A DNA stretch of 22,630 nt from JBLHKW01 sp047618565. Its GTDB lineage: Bacteria; Planctomycetota; UBA1135; GCA-002686595. The stretch lies in assembly GCA_047618565.1 (NCBI GenBank), contig JBLHKW010000083.1:1-22630 (forward strand), in the 5' to 3' direction. The position numbers and the translations under genes were made by a program. Positions 7,782 through 15,034 of this stretch are shown piece by piece. How positions within the stretch are numbered: the stretch's first letter is position 1; each line of letters opens with the position of its first letter. The notes below the pieces were generated by a model. It did not search any database. It saw only the letters and a list, made by a program, of their open reading frames with translations, and had not been told where the DNA came from.

Positions 7782-8570
7782 ATGGACCCTCAATCGGAAC
7801 ACGCGCCCACGGACAGACCGATGGGCATGGCCGAGCTCCTGCGCCAGGTCCAGGACGGCTCCCTGCCTGTAGAGGAGGCCCTGACACGCCTGGGCGCCTG
7901 GCCGATCGACGACCTGGGCCACACCCAGCTGGATACCCAGCGTGAGGCACGCTGCGGCCACCCCGAGGTGGTCTTCGGAGCATCCAAGACCCCGCGGCAG
8001 CTGGTGGAGATCGCGCGCGCGATCCTCGGACACCATGAGCGCCTGCTCGTCACCCGTGTGGACGACGAGGGCGCGGCGGCCCTGGTCTCCGAGTTCAGCG
8101 ATGCCCAGCACCACGCGGACGCACGCACTATCGTGGTGGACCGTGGCCCCCTGCGCGAGCCGGTGGGCCAGATCCTGGTCGTCAGCGCCGGCACTTCCGA
8201 CCGCTCCGTGGCCGAGGAGGCTGTGGTGACGGCCCGCACCATGGGCGCCCAGGTGGACCACATCCCCGACGTGGGCGTGGCGGGCCTGCACCGCCTGCTG
8301 GCCCAGATCGAACGGCTGCGCGCCGCGCGGGTGCTCGTGGTGGTGGCCGGGATGGAGGGCGCCCTGCCCAGCGTCGTCGGCGGCCTGGTCAAATGCCCTG
8401 TCATCGCGGTGCCCACTTCCGTCGGCTACGGAGCCTCTTTCGGCGGTGTCGCCGCCCTCCTGGGAATGCTGAATTCCTGCGCCTCGGGTGTATCCGTCGT
8501 GAACATCGACAACGGATTCGGGGCCGGGTATACAGCAGCCCTCATCAACCGGGTCCCGGAACGAGCATGA
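7782..8570 (+). CDS. larB: LarB, pyridinium-3,5-biscarboxylate mononucleotide synthase
   Basis: LarB carboxylates and hydrolyses nicotinic acid adenine dinucleotide as the first step of the nickel-pincer cofactor used by LarA-type racemases. The 262-residue protein matches the PurE-related LarB fold. It has an N-terminal helical part (L-L-R-Q-V-Q-D-G near residues 20-27), then T-S-D-R-S-V-A-E-E-A, D-V-G-V-A-G-L-H-R, A-G-M-E-G-A-L-P-S-V-V-G-G, P-T-S-V-G-Y-G-A-S-F-G-G and the diagnostic C-terminal N-I-D-N-G-F-G-A-G-Y. The ATG at 7782 gives the usual length; ATGs at 7821 and 7827 are alternatives because conserved sequence begins near residue 19. The stop overlaps the carA start (ATGA). No larA, larC or larE is present in the window. 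Confidence 0.94.
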   Translation: MDPQSEHAPTDRPMGMAELLRQVQDGSLPVEEALTRLGAWPIDDLGHTQLDTQREARCGHPEVVFGASKTPRQLVEIARAILGHHERLLVTRVDDEGAAALVSEFSDAQHHADARTIVVDRGPLREPVGQILVVSAGTSDRSVAEEAVVTARTMGAQVDHIPDVGVAGLHRLLAQIERLRAARVLVVVAGMEGALPSVVGGLVKCPVIAVPTSVGYGASFGGVAALLGMLNSCASGVSVVNIDNGFGAGYTAALINRVPERA

Positions 8571-9694
8571 GCGATCGAAAGCGAGCATACCTGGCGACCG
8601 AGAACGGAATCTTCCTCGAGGGATTCTCCATCGGCGTCGACGGCGAGAAGGGCGGAGACCTGGTCTTCAATACCGCCATGACCGGCTATCACGAGATCCT
8701 GACGGATCCCTCGTATACCGGGCAGGTGGTCCTGATGACCTATCCGCTGATCGGAAACTACGGCGTCGCGGATGAGGACGCCGAGAGCAACAAGGCCTGG
8801 GCGGAAGCATTCGTGATCAAGGAGCTCTCCTCGATCGCCAGCAACCACCGCGCGACCAGCTCGCTGGAAGCCTGGCTCAAGCAGCAGGGTGTCGTTGCGA
8901 TCGAGGGCGTGGACACACGCATGTTGACGCGCGCGGTGCGCGAAGCGGGTTGCCTGCGCTGCGTGGTCTCGACCGAGGACAGCGACCGCGAGTCCTTGAT
9001 CGCCAAGGCGCGACAGACCGCATCGACGGACGGATGCGATCTGACCAAGGTCGTCACCTGCGACAAGCCCTACACCTGGGAAGAGCCCTATCCCGAGTCC
9101 TATCCAAGCGTCATCGACGCCGCGCCCGCGGGAGCGCGTACGCGCGTCGTCGCCTACGACTTCGGCGCCAAGCGCAACATCCTGCGCAGTCTGGTCCACT
9201 GCGGCTTCGACGTGACGGTCGTGCCAGCCCAGACACCGGCGTCCGAGGTGCTCGGCATGGACCCCGAAGCGATCTTCCTATCAAACGGTCCAGGCGATCC
9301 GGCTGCTGCCAGGCCCTCCATTGACGCAGTCGCGAACCTGCTCGGGAAGAAGCCCATCTTCGGCATCTGTCTCGGCCACCAGATCCTGTCGATCGTGCTC
9401 GGTGCGAAGACCACGAAGATGCCCTTCGGCCACCACGGTGCGAACCACCCGGTGCGCGACCTGCTCACGGGCCGGATCGAGATCACCTCGCAGAACCACT
9501 CCTTCGCGGTCGACCCGGATTCCCTTCCGGACGACATCGAGCTGACGCACATCAACCTGAATGATCAGACGGTCGAGGGCGTGCGCCACAAGTCTGCATC
9601 GGCGTTCAGTGTGCAATACCACCCCGAAGCCGCCCCGGGCCCGCTCGATTCGGCGCACCTGTTCCACCGCTTCCGCGAAGTCGTCCGTAGCTGA
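8567..9694 (+). CDS. carA: Carbamoyl-phosphate synthase small subunit CarA
   Basis: CarA is the glutamine amidotransferase subunit that passes ammonia to CarB for carbamoyl phosphate, feeding pyrimidine and arginine synthesis. The ATG at 8567 overlaps the larB stop by four bases and gives 375 residues, the normal length. The N-terminal CPSase domain (A-Y-L-A-T-E-N-G, then F-N-T-A-M-T-G-Y-H-E-I at about 34-44) is followed by the class I amidotransferase domain. This carries Cys268 in G-I-C-L-G-H-Q and His352/Glu354 in Y-H-P-E, completing the catalytic triad, plus S-N-G-P-G-D-P for the oxyanion loop. carB is not adjacent. The stop codon lies exactly in the loop of a perfect hairpin. Confidence 0.97.
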   Translation: MSDRKRAYLATENGIFLEGFSIGVDGEKGGDLVFNTAMTGYHEILTDPSYTGQVVLMTYPLIGNYGVADEDAESNKAWAEAFVIKELSSIASNHRATSSLEAWLKQQGVVAIEGVDTRMLTRAVREAGCLRCVVSTEDSDRESLIAKARQTASTDGCDLTKVVTCDKPYTWEEPYPESYPSVIDAAPAGARTRVVAYDFGAKRNILRSLVHCGFDVTVVPAQTPASEVLGMDPEAIFLSNGPGDPAAARPSIDAVANLLGKKPIFGICLGHQILSIVLGAKTTKMPFGHHGANHPVRDLLTGRIEITSQNHSFAVDPDSLPDDIELTHINLNDQTVEGVRHKSASAFSVQYHPEAAPGPLDSAHLFHRFREVVRS

Positions 9695-9704
9695 CGCTAC
9701 GGAC
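9683..9704 (+). promoter_or_regulatory. Perfect stem-loop with the carA stop codon in its loop
   Basis: GTCCGTAGC at 9683-9691 pairs perfectly with GCTACGGAC at 9696-9704; the four-base loop TGAC contains the carA stop (9692-9694). The next gene starts 4 bases later at 9709. There is no T-tract, so an intrinsic terminator is unlikely. A role in ribosome release or translational coupling, or as an RNA-stability element, is inference. Confidence 0.55.
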
Positions 9705-9708
9705 CACC

Positions 9709-10203
9709 ATGACCCGGCTGCCCTACCTCACGGGCTACGCTCCGGAGCTGCAGACCCGGGCCGAGGAGCTACTGAGGTCCGGTGAACTGGGCGCGCAGCT
9801 GGCCGCGCGCTATCCGGACAGCCACGAGGTGCGCACCAACAAGGCCCTGAACAGCTACGTGCAGGACCTGAAAGCGCGCCACATGCGCACCGCTGCCCCG
9901 CTGGGACAGGTCCAGTTCGACAGCCGCCTGCACGTCGTCCAGAAGGCGCTCGGCATGCACGTCACGACGACGCGCGTGCAGGGCAACAAACTTCGCAAGC
10001 GTCGTGAACTTCGGGTGGCGAGCCTGTTCAAGGAGACCCCCCCCGAGTTCTTGCGGATGATCGTCGTGCACGAACTGGCGCACATGAAGCACGCCCAGCA
10101 CGACCGCGACTTCTACAAGTTGTGCACCTACATGGAACCGGACTACCACCAGCTGGAACTCGACCTGCGCCTCTACCTGACGGCGCAAGACTGGGAAGAC
10201 TGA
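9709..10203 (+). CDS. YgjP/SprT-like zinc metalloprotein
   Basis: This 164-residue cytosolic protein resembles the YgjP-like metallopeptidase-domain family (DUF45). The HExxH motif is H-E-L-A-H at residues 121-125, with a likely third zinc ligand His131 in H-D-R-D-F-Y-K. The tail Y-M-E-P-D-Y-H-Q-L-E-L-D-L-R-L-Y-L is characteristic of one bacterial subgroup. An N-terminal helical part and a basic stretch (K-L-R-K-R-R-E-L-R, residues 94-102) precede the motif. The biological substrate of the family is unsettled. The ATG is 14 bases after the carA stop, immediately after the stop-codon hairpin, and lacks a recognisable Shine-Dalgarno, which suggests translational coupling to carA. Confidence 0.85.
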   Translation: MTRLPYLTGYAPELQTRAEELLRSGELGAQLAARYPDSHEVRTNKALNSYVQDLKARHMRTAAPLGQVQFDSRLHVVQKALGMHVTTTRVQGNKLRKRRELRVASLFKETPPEFLRMIVVHELAHMKHAQHDRDFYKLCTYMEPDYHQLELDLRLYLTAQDWED

Positions 10204-10457
10204 GACGCGTGGCGCGAGCCCGCGTGGTCCCTGCGGCCCCAGGATATTCCCATTATTGGTCAAATCGGGCCAGATTCGCCGCCTGCGGTACACGCAATCG
10301 TGGCATTTCCAGGACAGCCGCGAGCCGGGAGCGCTTATCTACCCACGCCCTCAAGTCGAGCGTCATGCGGGGCCGATCTTCCGGATGACCAACGCCTGCC
10401 TCCCACACGGTGCTCGAGTCCGAGCACCCGACTCACATCCCACGAGTCCGACCCTAC
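10204..10457 (+). promoter_or_regulatory. Leader region of the signalling cassette with a perfect stem-loop
   Basis: These 254 bases separate the metalloprotein gene from the HDOD regulator. A short AT-rich island (GATATTCCCATTATTGG, about 10243-10259) stands out in this GC-rich window and may be a promoter. A perfect 8-bp hairpin follows: GGTGCTCG at 10409-10416 pairs with CGAGCACC at 10421-10428 around AGTC, ending 29 bases before the HDOD ATG. No U-tract follows it. No clear terminator for the upstream operon was found. Confidence 0.4.
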
Positions 10458-11672
10458 ATGAAGAAACGCATCCTATTCGTCGACGATGAGCAGCGAGTCC
10501 TGGACGGACTGCGGCGCTCCCTTCGGCGCTACCGCGACAGGTGGGACACCAGCTTTGCTGACGGTGGAGAAGCCGCGAAGCTGGAACTAGAGAACTCGCA
10601 CTTCGACGTCGTCGTCTCCGACATGCGCATGCCAGGCATGGACGGATTCACGTTCCTGTCGCACGTTCGCCAGGAGTACCCCGACACGGTCCGCATCGTG
10701 TTGTCCGGCCAGACCGAACGCGAGACGGCATTGAAATCTGTCTCCGTCTCGCACCAGTTCCTGGCCAAGCCCTGCGAAGGTAATGCGTTGCGCGAGGTCC
10801 TGGACAGGGCATGTGCCGTGCGCGACCTGTGTGCGAACCCGCGCCTGCGCAGCACGATCTCACGTCTGGGTGCATTGCCGAGTCCGCCCAAGGTCTACCT
10901 GGCCCTGACGCAGGCCATGGCGGACGAGGATACGTCCGCGGGCGACATCGGCGAAATCATCGAGAAGGACATGGCCATGTCCGTCAAGATCCTTCAGATC
11001 GTCAACTCGGCCTACTTCGGCCTGCCGCGGGAGGTCTCGAGCATCCGCGACGCGGTGTCCTTCCTGGGGCAAAACATGATCCGCGCGCTCGTCCTTTCCC
11101 AGGAGGCCTTCTCATCGTTCGAGGGCAACGAGGCCTTCACCACGAATGACCTGAAGCTGGAACTCGAGCACGCAATGCTCACGGGAGCCGTCGCGCGCGG
11201 CATGTTCGAAGACGCGAAGGTCGGCGACCAGGCCTTCCTGGCAGGGATGCTGCACGACATCGGCGTCCTGATCCTCGCCACCCAGTTCCCGGACGACCTC
11301 CTCAAGCTGGCCGCACTCGAGGATTCAGGCATGCGCGTGACGGAACGCGAACGACAGCTGCTCGACACGACGCATGCCGAGATCGGTGCGTTCTTGCTTG
11401 GAACATGGGGCCTGCCCATCCGCGTCACCGAGGCCGTGGCCTTCCACCACGACCCGACGCTCGTCGACCATACGGAGTTCGACATCGTCACCGCAGTGCA
11501 CGTGGCCGATGCGTTCGTGAGCGAGATGTGTCCCACAACCTCCCCCATTCCGCGTGAGACTGAGATCGACATGGCATATATCGACCGGCTTGGGATCCGT
11601 GACGAGCTTCCTACCTGGCGCAAGGCGGCCGCGGAAGTCATCGCCAACCATGAGGGTGAATCCGATGACTGA
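10458..11672 (+). CDS. Response regulator with HDOD output domain
   Basis: This is a cytosolic two-component regulator of 404 residues. The receiver domain (1-120) has the acidic pair Asp9/Asp10, phospho-acceptor Asp55 in V-S-D-M-R-M-P-G, Ser83 and Lys104 in A-K-P-C. The HDOD domain (about 130-330) shows L-P-S-P-P-K-V-Y, D-M-A-M-S-V-K-I-L-Q-I-V-N-S-A-Y-F-G and M-L-H-D-I-G. HDOD proteins are related to HD hydrolases but usually lack proven catalysis and act in signalling. The ATG at 10458 is preferred because the receiver domain starts there; a GTG at 10410 would add 16 unrelated residues. No Shine-Dalgarno is seen. The 3' end overlaps the next gene by 8 bases. The receiver closely resembles that of the next gene, indicating an ancient duplication. 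Confidence 0.93.
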   Translation: MKKRILFVDDEQRVLDGLRRSLRRYRDRWDTSFADGGEAAKLELENSHFDVVVSDMRMPGMDGFTFLSHVRQEYPDTVRIVLSGQTERETALKSVSVSHQFLAKPCEGNALREVLDRACAVRDLCANPRLRSTISRLGALPSPPKVYLALTQAMADEDTSAGDIGEIIEKDMAMSVKILQIVNSAYFGLPREVSSIRDAVSFLGQNMIRALVLSQEAFSSFEGNEAFTTNDLKLELEHAMLTGAVARGMFEDAKVGDQAFLAGMLHDIGVLILATQFPDDLLKLAALEDSGMRVTERERQLLDTTHAEIGAFLLGTWGLPIRVTEAVAFHHDPTLVDHTEFDIVTAVHVADAFVSEMCPTTSPIPRETEIDMAYIDRLGIRDELPTWRKAAAEVIANHEGESDD

Positions 11673-12837
11673 TAACACGACGAAGCGCCGGGTCCTGTTC
11701 GTTGACGATGAGGCACGCATTCTGGACGGGCTGCGTCGCATGCTGCGCGCCGAGCGCGACACCTGGGACATGACGTTCGTGGGTGGCGTCGATGCAGCTC
11801 TGAGCATGCTCGAAGATGTTCCCCACGACGCGGTGGTTTCGGACATCAACATGCCGGGCCGTGATGGTTTCGACCTGCTCGAGGCCATCCGCGCCAACGA
11901 TCAAACGTGCGACATCCCGGTCGTCATTCTGACCGGCAATGGCGAACGTGGTATGAAGCGCAGGGCCCTGGACCTCGGGGCGACGGACCTGCTCAACAAG
12001 CCCGTCGACCGGGACGAACTCATCGCGCGCATCCGTAGCGTGCTGCGTCTGAAGGGCTACACGGACGAGATCAAGGTCTACAGCGCGGAGCTCGAGGAGC
12101 GCGTCCAGGCGCGCACCGCGGAGCTCGAGATCGCCCGAGCCGAACTCGTCTGGAGACTCGGAAAGGCAGGCGAATTCCGCGACTCGGACACAGGCTTCCA
12201 CGTGGTACGCGTCGGCTATTACGCCCAGTGCCTGGCCGAGAAGATCGGCCTCGAGAGCAAGCTTGTGCGCGAGATCTTCCTGGCTGCACCGCTGCACGAC
12301 GTCGGCAAGATCGGCATCCCTGACAGGATCCTGTTGAAGCCCGCCAAGCTTGAGCCTGACGAGTGGGAGATCATGATGACCCACACGACCATCGGGGCCG
12401 AGATCCTCAAGGCGCAGTCCAGCGCCGCCGATCACGCCCGCGTCCTCGGTACGCTCGCCGAGACCGACGCTATCGCCGACAACCCGTTCGCACGGGTCGG
12501 AGCCGAGATCGCCGAAGCGCATCACGAGCGCTGGGACGGCGGAGGCTATCCACACAGGCTCGCCGGCGAAGATATCCCGATCGCCGCGCGCATCACCGCC
12601 ATCGGTGACGTCTACGACGCCCTCTCCTCCGAGCGGCCCTACAAGCCCGCCATGAAGGAGGAAGAGGTGCTCGAGATCATGCGCAAGGGCTGCGGCACCC
12701 AGTTCGACCCCGAGATCTTCGCAGCTTTCGAAGCCTCTCTCCCGGACTTCCGTCAGATCCAGGTTCAGTTCCGCGATGAACAGCCCGTCGAGATGCAGGC
12801 TGACAGCACCCAGACCGTGGCGAACCTGCTCTCCTGA
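11665..12837 (+). CDS. Response regulator with HD-GYP domain (predicted c-di-GMP phosphodiesterase)
   Basis: This 390-residue regulator has an N-terminal receiver (Asp14/Asp15, phospho-acceptor Asp60 in V-S-D-I-N-M-P-G, Thr90, Lys112), a coiled-coil linker at about 135-165, and an HD-GYP domain at about 170-365. His211/Asp212 form the HD pair (H-D-V-G-K-I-G-I-P-D). His286-His287 and G-G-G-Y-P at 292-296 complete the signature, so cyclic-di-GMP hydrolysis is likely. The segment around residues 252-280 is longer than in typical HD-GYP proteins. The ATG at 11665 is chosen for its GAGGGTG site 5 bases upstream; an ATG at 11650 is possible. It overlaps the HDOD gene and is followed 5 bases later by the histidine kinase frame. 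Confidence 0.94.
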   Translation: MTDNTTKRRVLFVDDEARILDGLRRMLRAERDTWDMTFVGGVDAALSMLEDVPHDAVVSDINMPGRDGFDLLEAIRANDQTCDIPVVILTGNGERGMKRRALDLGATDLLNKPVDRDELIARIRSVLRLKGYTDEIKVYSAELEERVQARTAELEIARAELVWRLGKAGEFRDSDTGFHVVRVGYYAQCLAEKIGLESKLVREIFLAAPLHDVGKIGIPDRILLKPAKLEPDEWEIMMTHTTIGAEILKAQSSAADHARVLGTLAETDAIADNPFARVGAEIAEAHHERWDGGGYPHRLAGEDIPIAARITAIGDVYDALSSERPYKPAMKEEEVLEIMRKGCGTQFDPEIFAAFEASLPDFRQIQVQFRDEQPVEMQADSTQTVANLLS

Positions 12838-12842
12838 AAGAG

Positions 12843-12974
12843 ATGGCAGACAAAGGAGCGAACGTAGGACCCTTCTTCTCCCGACGTTCCACCCGCCTCG
12901 CGGTGCTGACCCTCACTGCGGTGTGTGCCGTTCCGCTTCTGCTGACGCTCTTCGGGGTCGACTTCGCGACATAG
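12843..12974 (+). pseudogene. N-terminal segment of the histidine kinase, cut by an in-frame TAG
   Basis: An ATG at 12843, five bases after the HD-GYP stop, opens exactly the frame of the downstream histidine kinase. It encodes 43 residues, including a first membrane segment (R-L-A-V-L-T-L-T-A-V-C-A-V-P-L-L-L-T-L-F), then TAG at 12972-12974. Translation past the TAG continues without another stop into the kinase, with protein-like composition and a second membrane segment (F-L-E-W-T-A-F-C-A-A-I-G-V-C-V-L-A-F). The intact protein would be 699 residues. A single substitution (for example CAG to TAG) explains the break. A genuine nonsense mutation, a sequencing or assembly error, and readthrough are all open. 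Confidence 0.65.
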
Positions 12975-13091
12975 AAGTCGGTCGGCATCGCCGCCGACAC
13001 GCCGCTCTCGACGGAATCGGCCTTTCGCGTACTGCGCGGGTCGTTCAGCAGTACATTTCTCGAGTGGACAGCGTTTTGCGCCGCGATCGGC

Positions 13092-14942
13092 GTGTGCGTC
13101 CTGGCATTCGTCCGCCATCGCATCACACGCGATCCAGCGATGCCCATCATCGGCATGGCACTCGCCTGTGTTGGCGCCATGGACGCGTTCCATACTCTCG
13201 CTGCGGATCGACCGATCGAGGCCGTCGCGGACAATCGTGACCTGATCCCGCTCACGTGGGCCATCTGTCGCCTCTTCAACGCCATGATCCTGCTGATTGG
13301 CGTCGGCATATTTGTCAGTTTCGGAAAGCGCGAGGAGTCGCAAGGCAAACCCTCGCGCCTCATAGGGTTTACCTGCGCCGCGTTCGTGATCGTTGCTTAC
13401 GGCCTGATCTCCTACTGCGCCAGCTCGGAGAACCTGCCCCGAACGATGTTCGCAGACGCGTTGTTCAAGCGCCCGTTCGACCTCGCCGCGCTGGTACCCT
13501 TCATCCTGTGCGCGCCGATCATCTTCCCGGCCTACCTGCGGCGTAGCGATTCGATCTTCGTGCGCCTCCTGCTCCTCTCCCTGATCCCGCAGATCGCAAC
13601 TCAGCTCTACATGGCGTTCGGATCGAGCGCCCTCTTCGACTCCGCGTTCAACATCGCCCACGCCCTCAAGGCACTGGCCTACATGGTGCCGATGGCCGGT
13701 CTTGTCCTGGACCACGTCTGGACATCCGAGCGAGCTATGAGCCTGTCCGCGCAGCTTGAGATGAGCCATGGCCGCACCGAGGCCGTCATGCTCGCGGCAG
13801 CGGAGGGCATCATCGTGATCGGCCCCAAGGGCGTCATCGAACCCTCCAACGTCGCGGCCGACATCCTGTTCGGCTACGAACGCCACGAACTCATCGGGAA
13901 GAACGTGTCGACCCTCGCTGCCGAACCACACAGCGACGGCCACCTGGCCCGCTACGCCGCCACCGGTGAGGCACGCATCATCGGCATGCCCCGTGAAGTA
14001 GCGGGAGTCCGCAAGGACGGCTCGCAGTTCCCCCTCAAGCTATCTGTCGGCCAGGCCAAGGTCGCCGGCAAGAGTCTCTACGTCGGGCTGCTATACGACC
14101 AGACCGCCGAAAAGGCTCTCAACACACAACGGGCCCAGGCCCAGAAGCTCGAGTCCATCGGTCAGCTTGCTGCAGGAATCGCCCACGAGATCAACACACC
14201 GACGCAGTTCACGACCGACAACATGCGGTTCCTGAGCGCAGCGCCCGAAGACCTGCTGGAGGTGATCGAGGCGGTCAATGCTCTCGTCGAAGCATGCGAT
14301 GATGATGGCGATGGTCCCGGAGAGCTCGCGCTGCTGAAGGCCAAGCTCGAGGAGGCGGATATCGGATTCCTCTCGACGGAGATCCCCCGGGCTCTCGAGC
14401 AGTCCCTCGAAGGCCTCACCAGCGTCGCCACCATCGTGCGTGCGATGAAGGAGTTCTCCCACCCTGGCCAGAAGGAGAACGTCAATGTGGACCTCAACCG
14501 CAGCGTCGGCTACACGACCACCGTCGCACGCAACGAGTGGAAGTACGTGGCCGAGCTCGAGATCATTGCGGATGATGCGCTCCCGCCGGTACCTGTTGAA
14601 GCGGGTCCGTTCAACCAGGTCATCCTGAACCTGATCATCAATGCTGTTCACGCCATCGCCGCGCGCCTTGGCCCCGAAAGCACCGAGAAGGGGCGGATCA
14701 CGATCAGCACGGCCACGCGAGATGAGTGGGTCGAGATTCGCATCAAGGACGATGGCTGCGGCATGCCAGAGTCGGTCAGCCAGCGCGCCTTCGATCCCTT
14801 ATTCACCACCAAGGAAGTCCGCGGCGGAACCGGACGAGGCCTGCCGATCGCGCACTCCGTCATCGTGGACAAGCACAAGGGCACCATCCAGATCGAGAGC
14901 GAGGAAGGTGTCGGCACGGAGTTCATCATCGGTTACCGCTGA
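13092..14942 (+). CDS. Multi-pass membrane PAS sensor histidine kinase (N-terminus disrupted)
   Basis: Downstream of the TAG the frame is open to 14942; the first start-like codon is GTG 13092, and an ATG lies at 13140. Numbered from GTG 13092, there are about six membrane segments in residues 17-210 (for example W-A-I-C-R-L-F-N-A-M-I-L-L-I-G at 56-70). A PAS domain follows at about 226-340. The HisKA region has phospho-acceptor His365 in A-G-I-A-H-E-I-N-T-P-T-Q. The HATPase domain carries N-L-I-I-N-A-V-H-A-I (N box), D-D-G-C-G-M-P (G1) and G-T-G-R-G-L-P-I-A (G2). Catalytic parts look intact, so only the first membrane segments are at stake. It is the likely kinase for the two preceding regulators. 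It has no receiver domain of its own. Confidence 0.88.
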   Translation: MCVLAFVRHRITRDPAMPIIGMALACVGAMDAFHTLAADRPIEAVADNRDLIPLTWAICRLFNAMILLIGVGIFVSFGKREESQGKPSRLIGFTCAAFVIVAYGLISYCASSENLPRTMFADALFKRPFDLAALVPFILCAPIIFPAYLRRSDSIFVRLLLLSLIPQIATQLYMAFGSSALFDSAFNIAHALKALAYMVPMAGLVLDHVWTSERAMSLSAQLEMSHGRTEAVMLAAAEGIIVIGPKGVIEPSNVAADILFGYERHELIGKNVSTLAAEPHSDGHLARYAATGEARIIGMPREVAGVRKDGSQFPLKLSVGQAKVAGKSLYVGLLYDQTAEKALNTQRAQAQKLESIGQLAAGIAHEINTPTQFTTDNMRFLSAAPEDLLEVIEAVNALVEACDDDGDGPGELALLKAKLEEADIGFLSTEIPRALEQSLEGLTSVATIVRAMKEFSHPGQKENVNVDLNRSVGYTTTVARNEWKYVAELEIIADDALPPVPVEAGPFNQVILNLIINAVHAIAARLGPESTEKGRITISTATRDEWVEIRIKDDGCGMPESVSQRAFDPLFTTKEVRGGTGRGLPIAHSVIVDKHKGTIQIESEEGVGTEFIIGYR

Positions 14943-14950
14943 AGGCAAAA

Positions 14951-14983
14951 GGCGTGGGCCCGACGCAGCCCGCGTCGGCCGCC
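14951..14983 (+). terminator. Possible terminator hairpin after the kinase gene
   Basis: CCGACGC at 14960-14966 pairs with GCGTCGG at 14972-14978 around a 5-base loop. An outer GGCG/CGCC pairing (14951-14954 with 14980-14983) extends it. It lies just after the kinase stop. There is no T-tract, so it is only a candidate. Confidence 0.35.
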
Positions 14984-15022
14984 TGAAACAGGAACGACGG
15001 GGCCATTCGCTGCGGATCGGGC

Positions 15023-15028
15023 TATGAT
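15023..15028 (+). promoter_or_regulatory. -10-like element giving a possible leaderless methyltransferase mRNA
   Basis: TATGAT at 15023-15028 matches a sigma-70 -10 hexamer, and the GTG start at 15035 sits 6 bases after it, where transcription would begin. No Shine-Dalgarno is present between them. No good -35 was found, so the call is tentative. Confidence 0.35.
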
Positions 15029-15034
15029 CCGCCC

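Noticed and set aside
12972..12974. Pyrrolysine-type or genome-wide TAG recoding in the kinase
   Set aside because: TAG ends several confident genes in the window (folE, transketolase C-half, protease, MazG-like), so general recoding is unlikely, and no recoding signal was seen nearby.
12765..13943. 392-codon open frame on the minus strand
   Set aside because: It lies opposite the kinase and HD-GYP genes, has no recognisable domain, and is the usual antisense shadow in GC-rich DNA.
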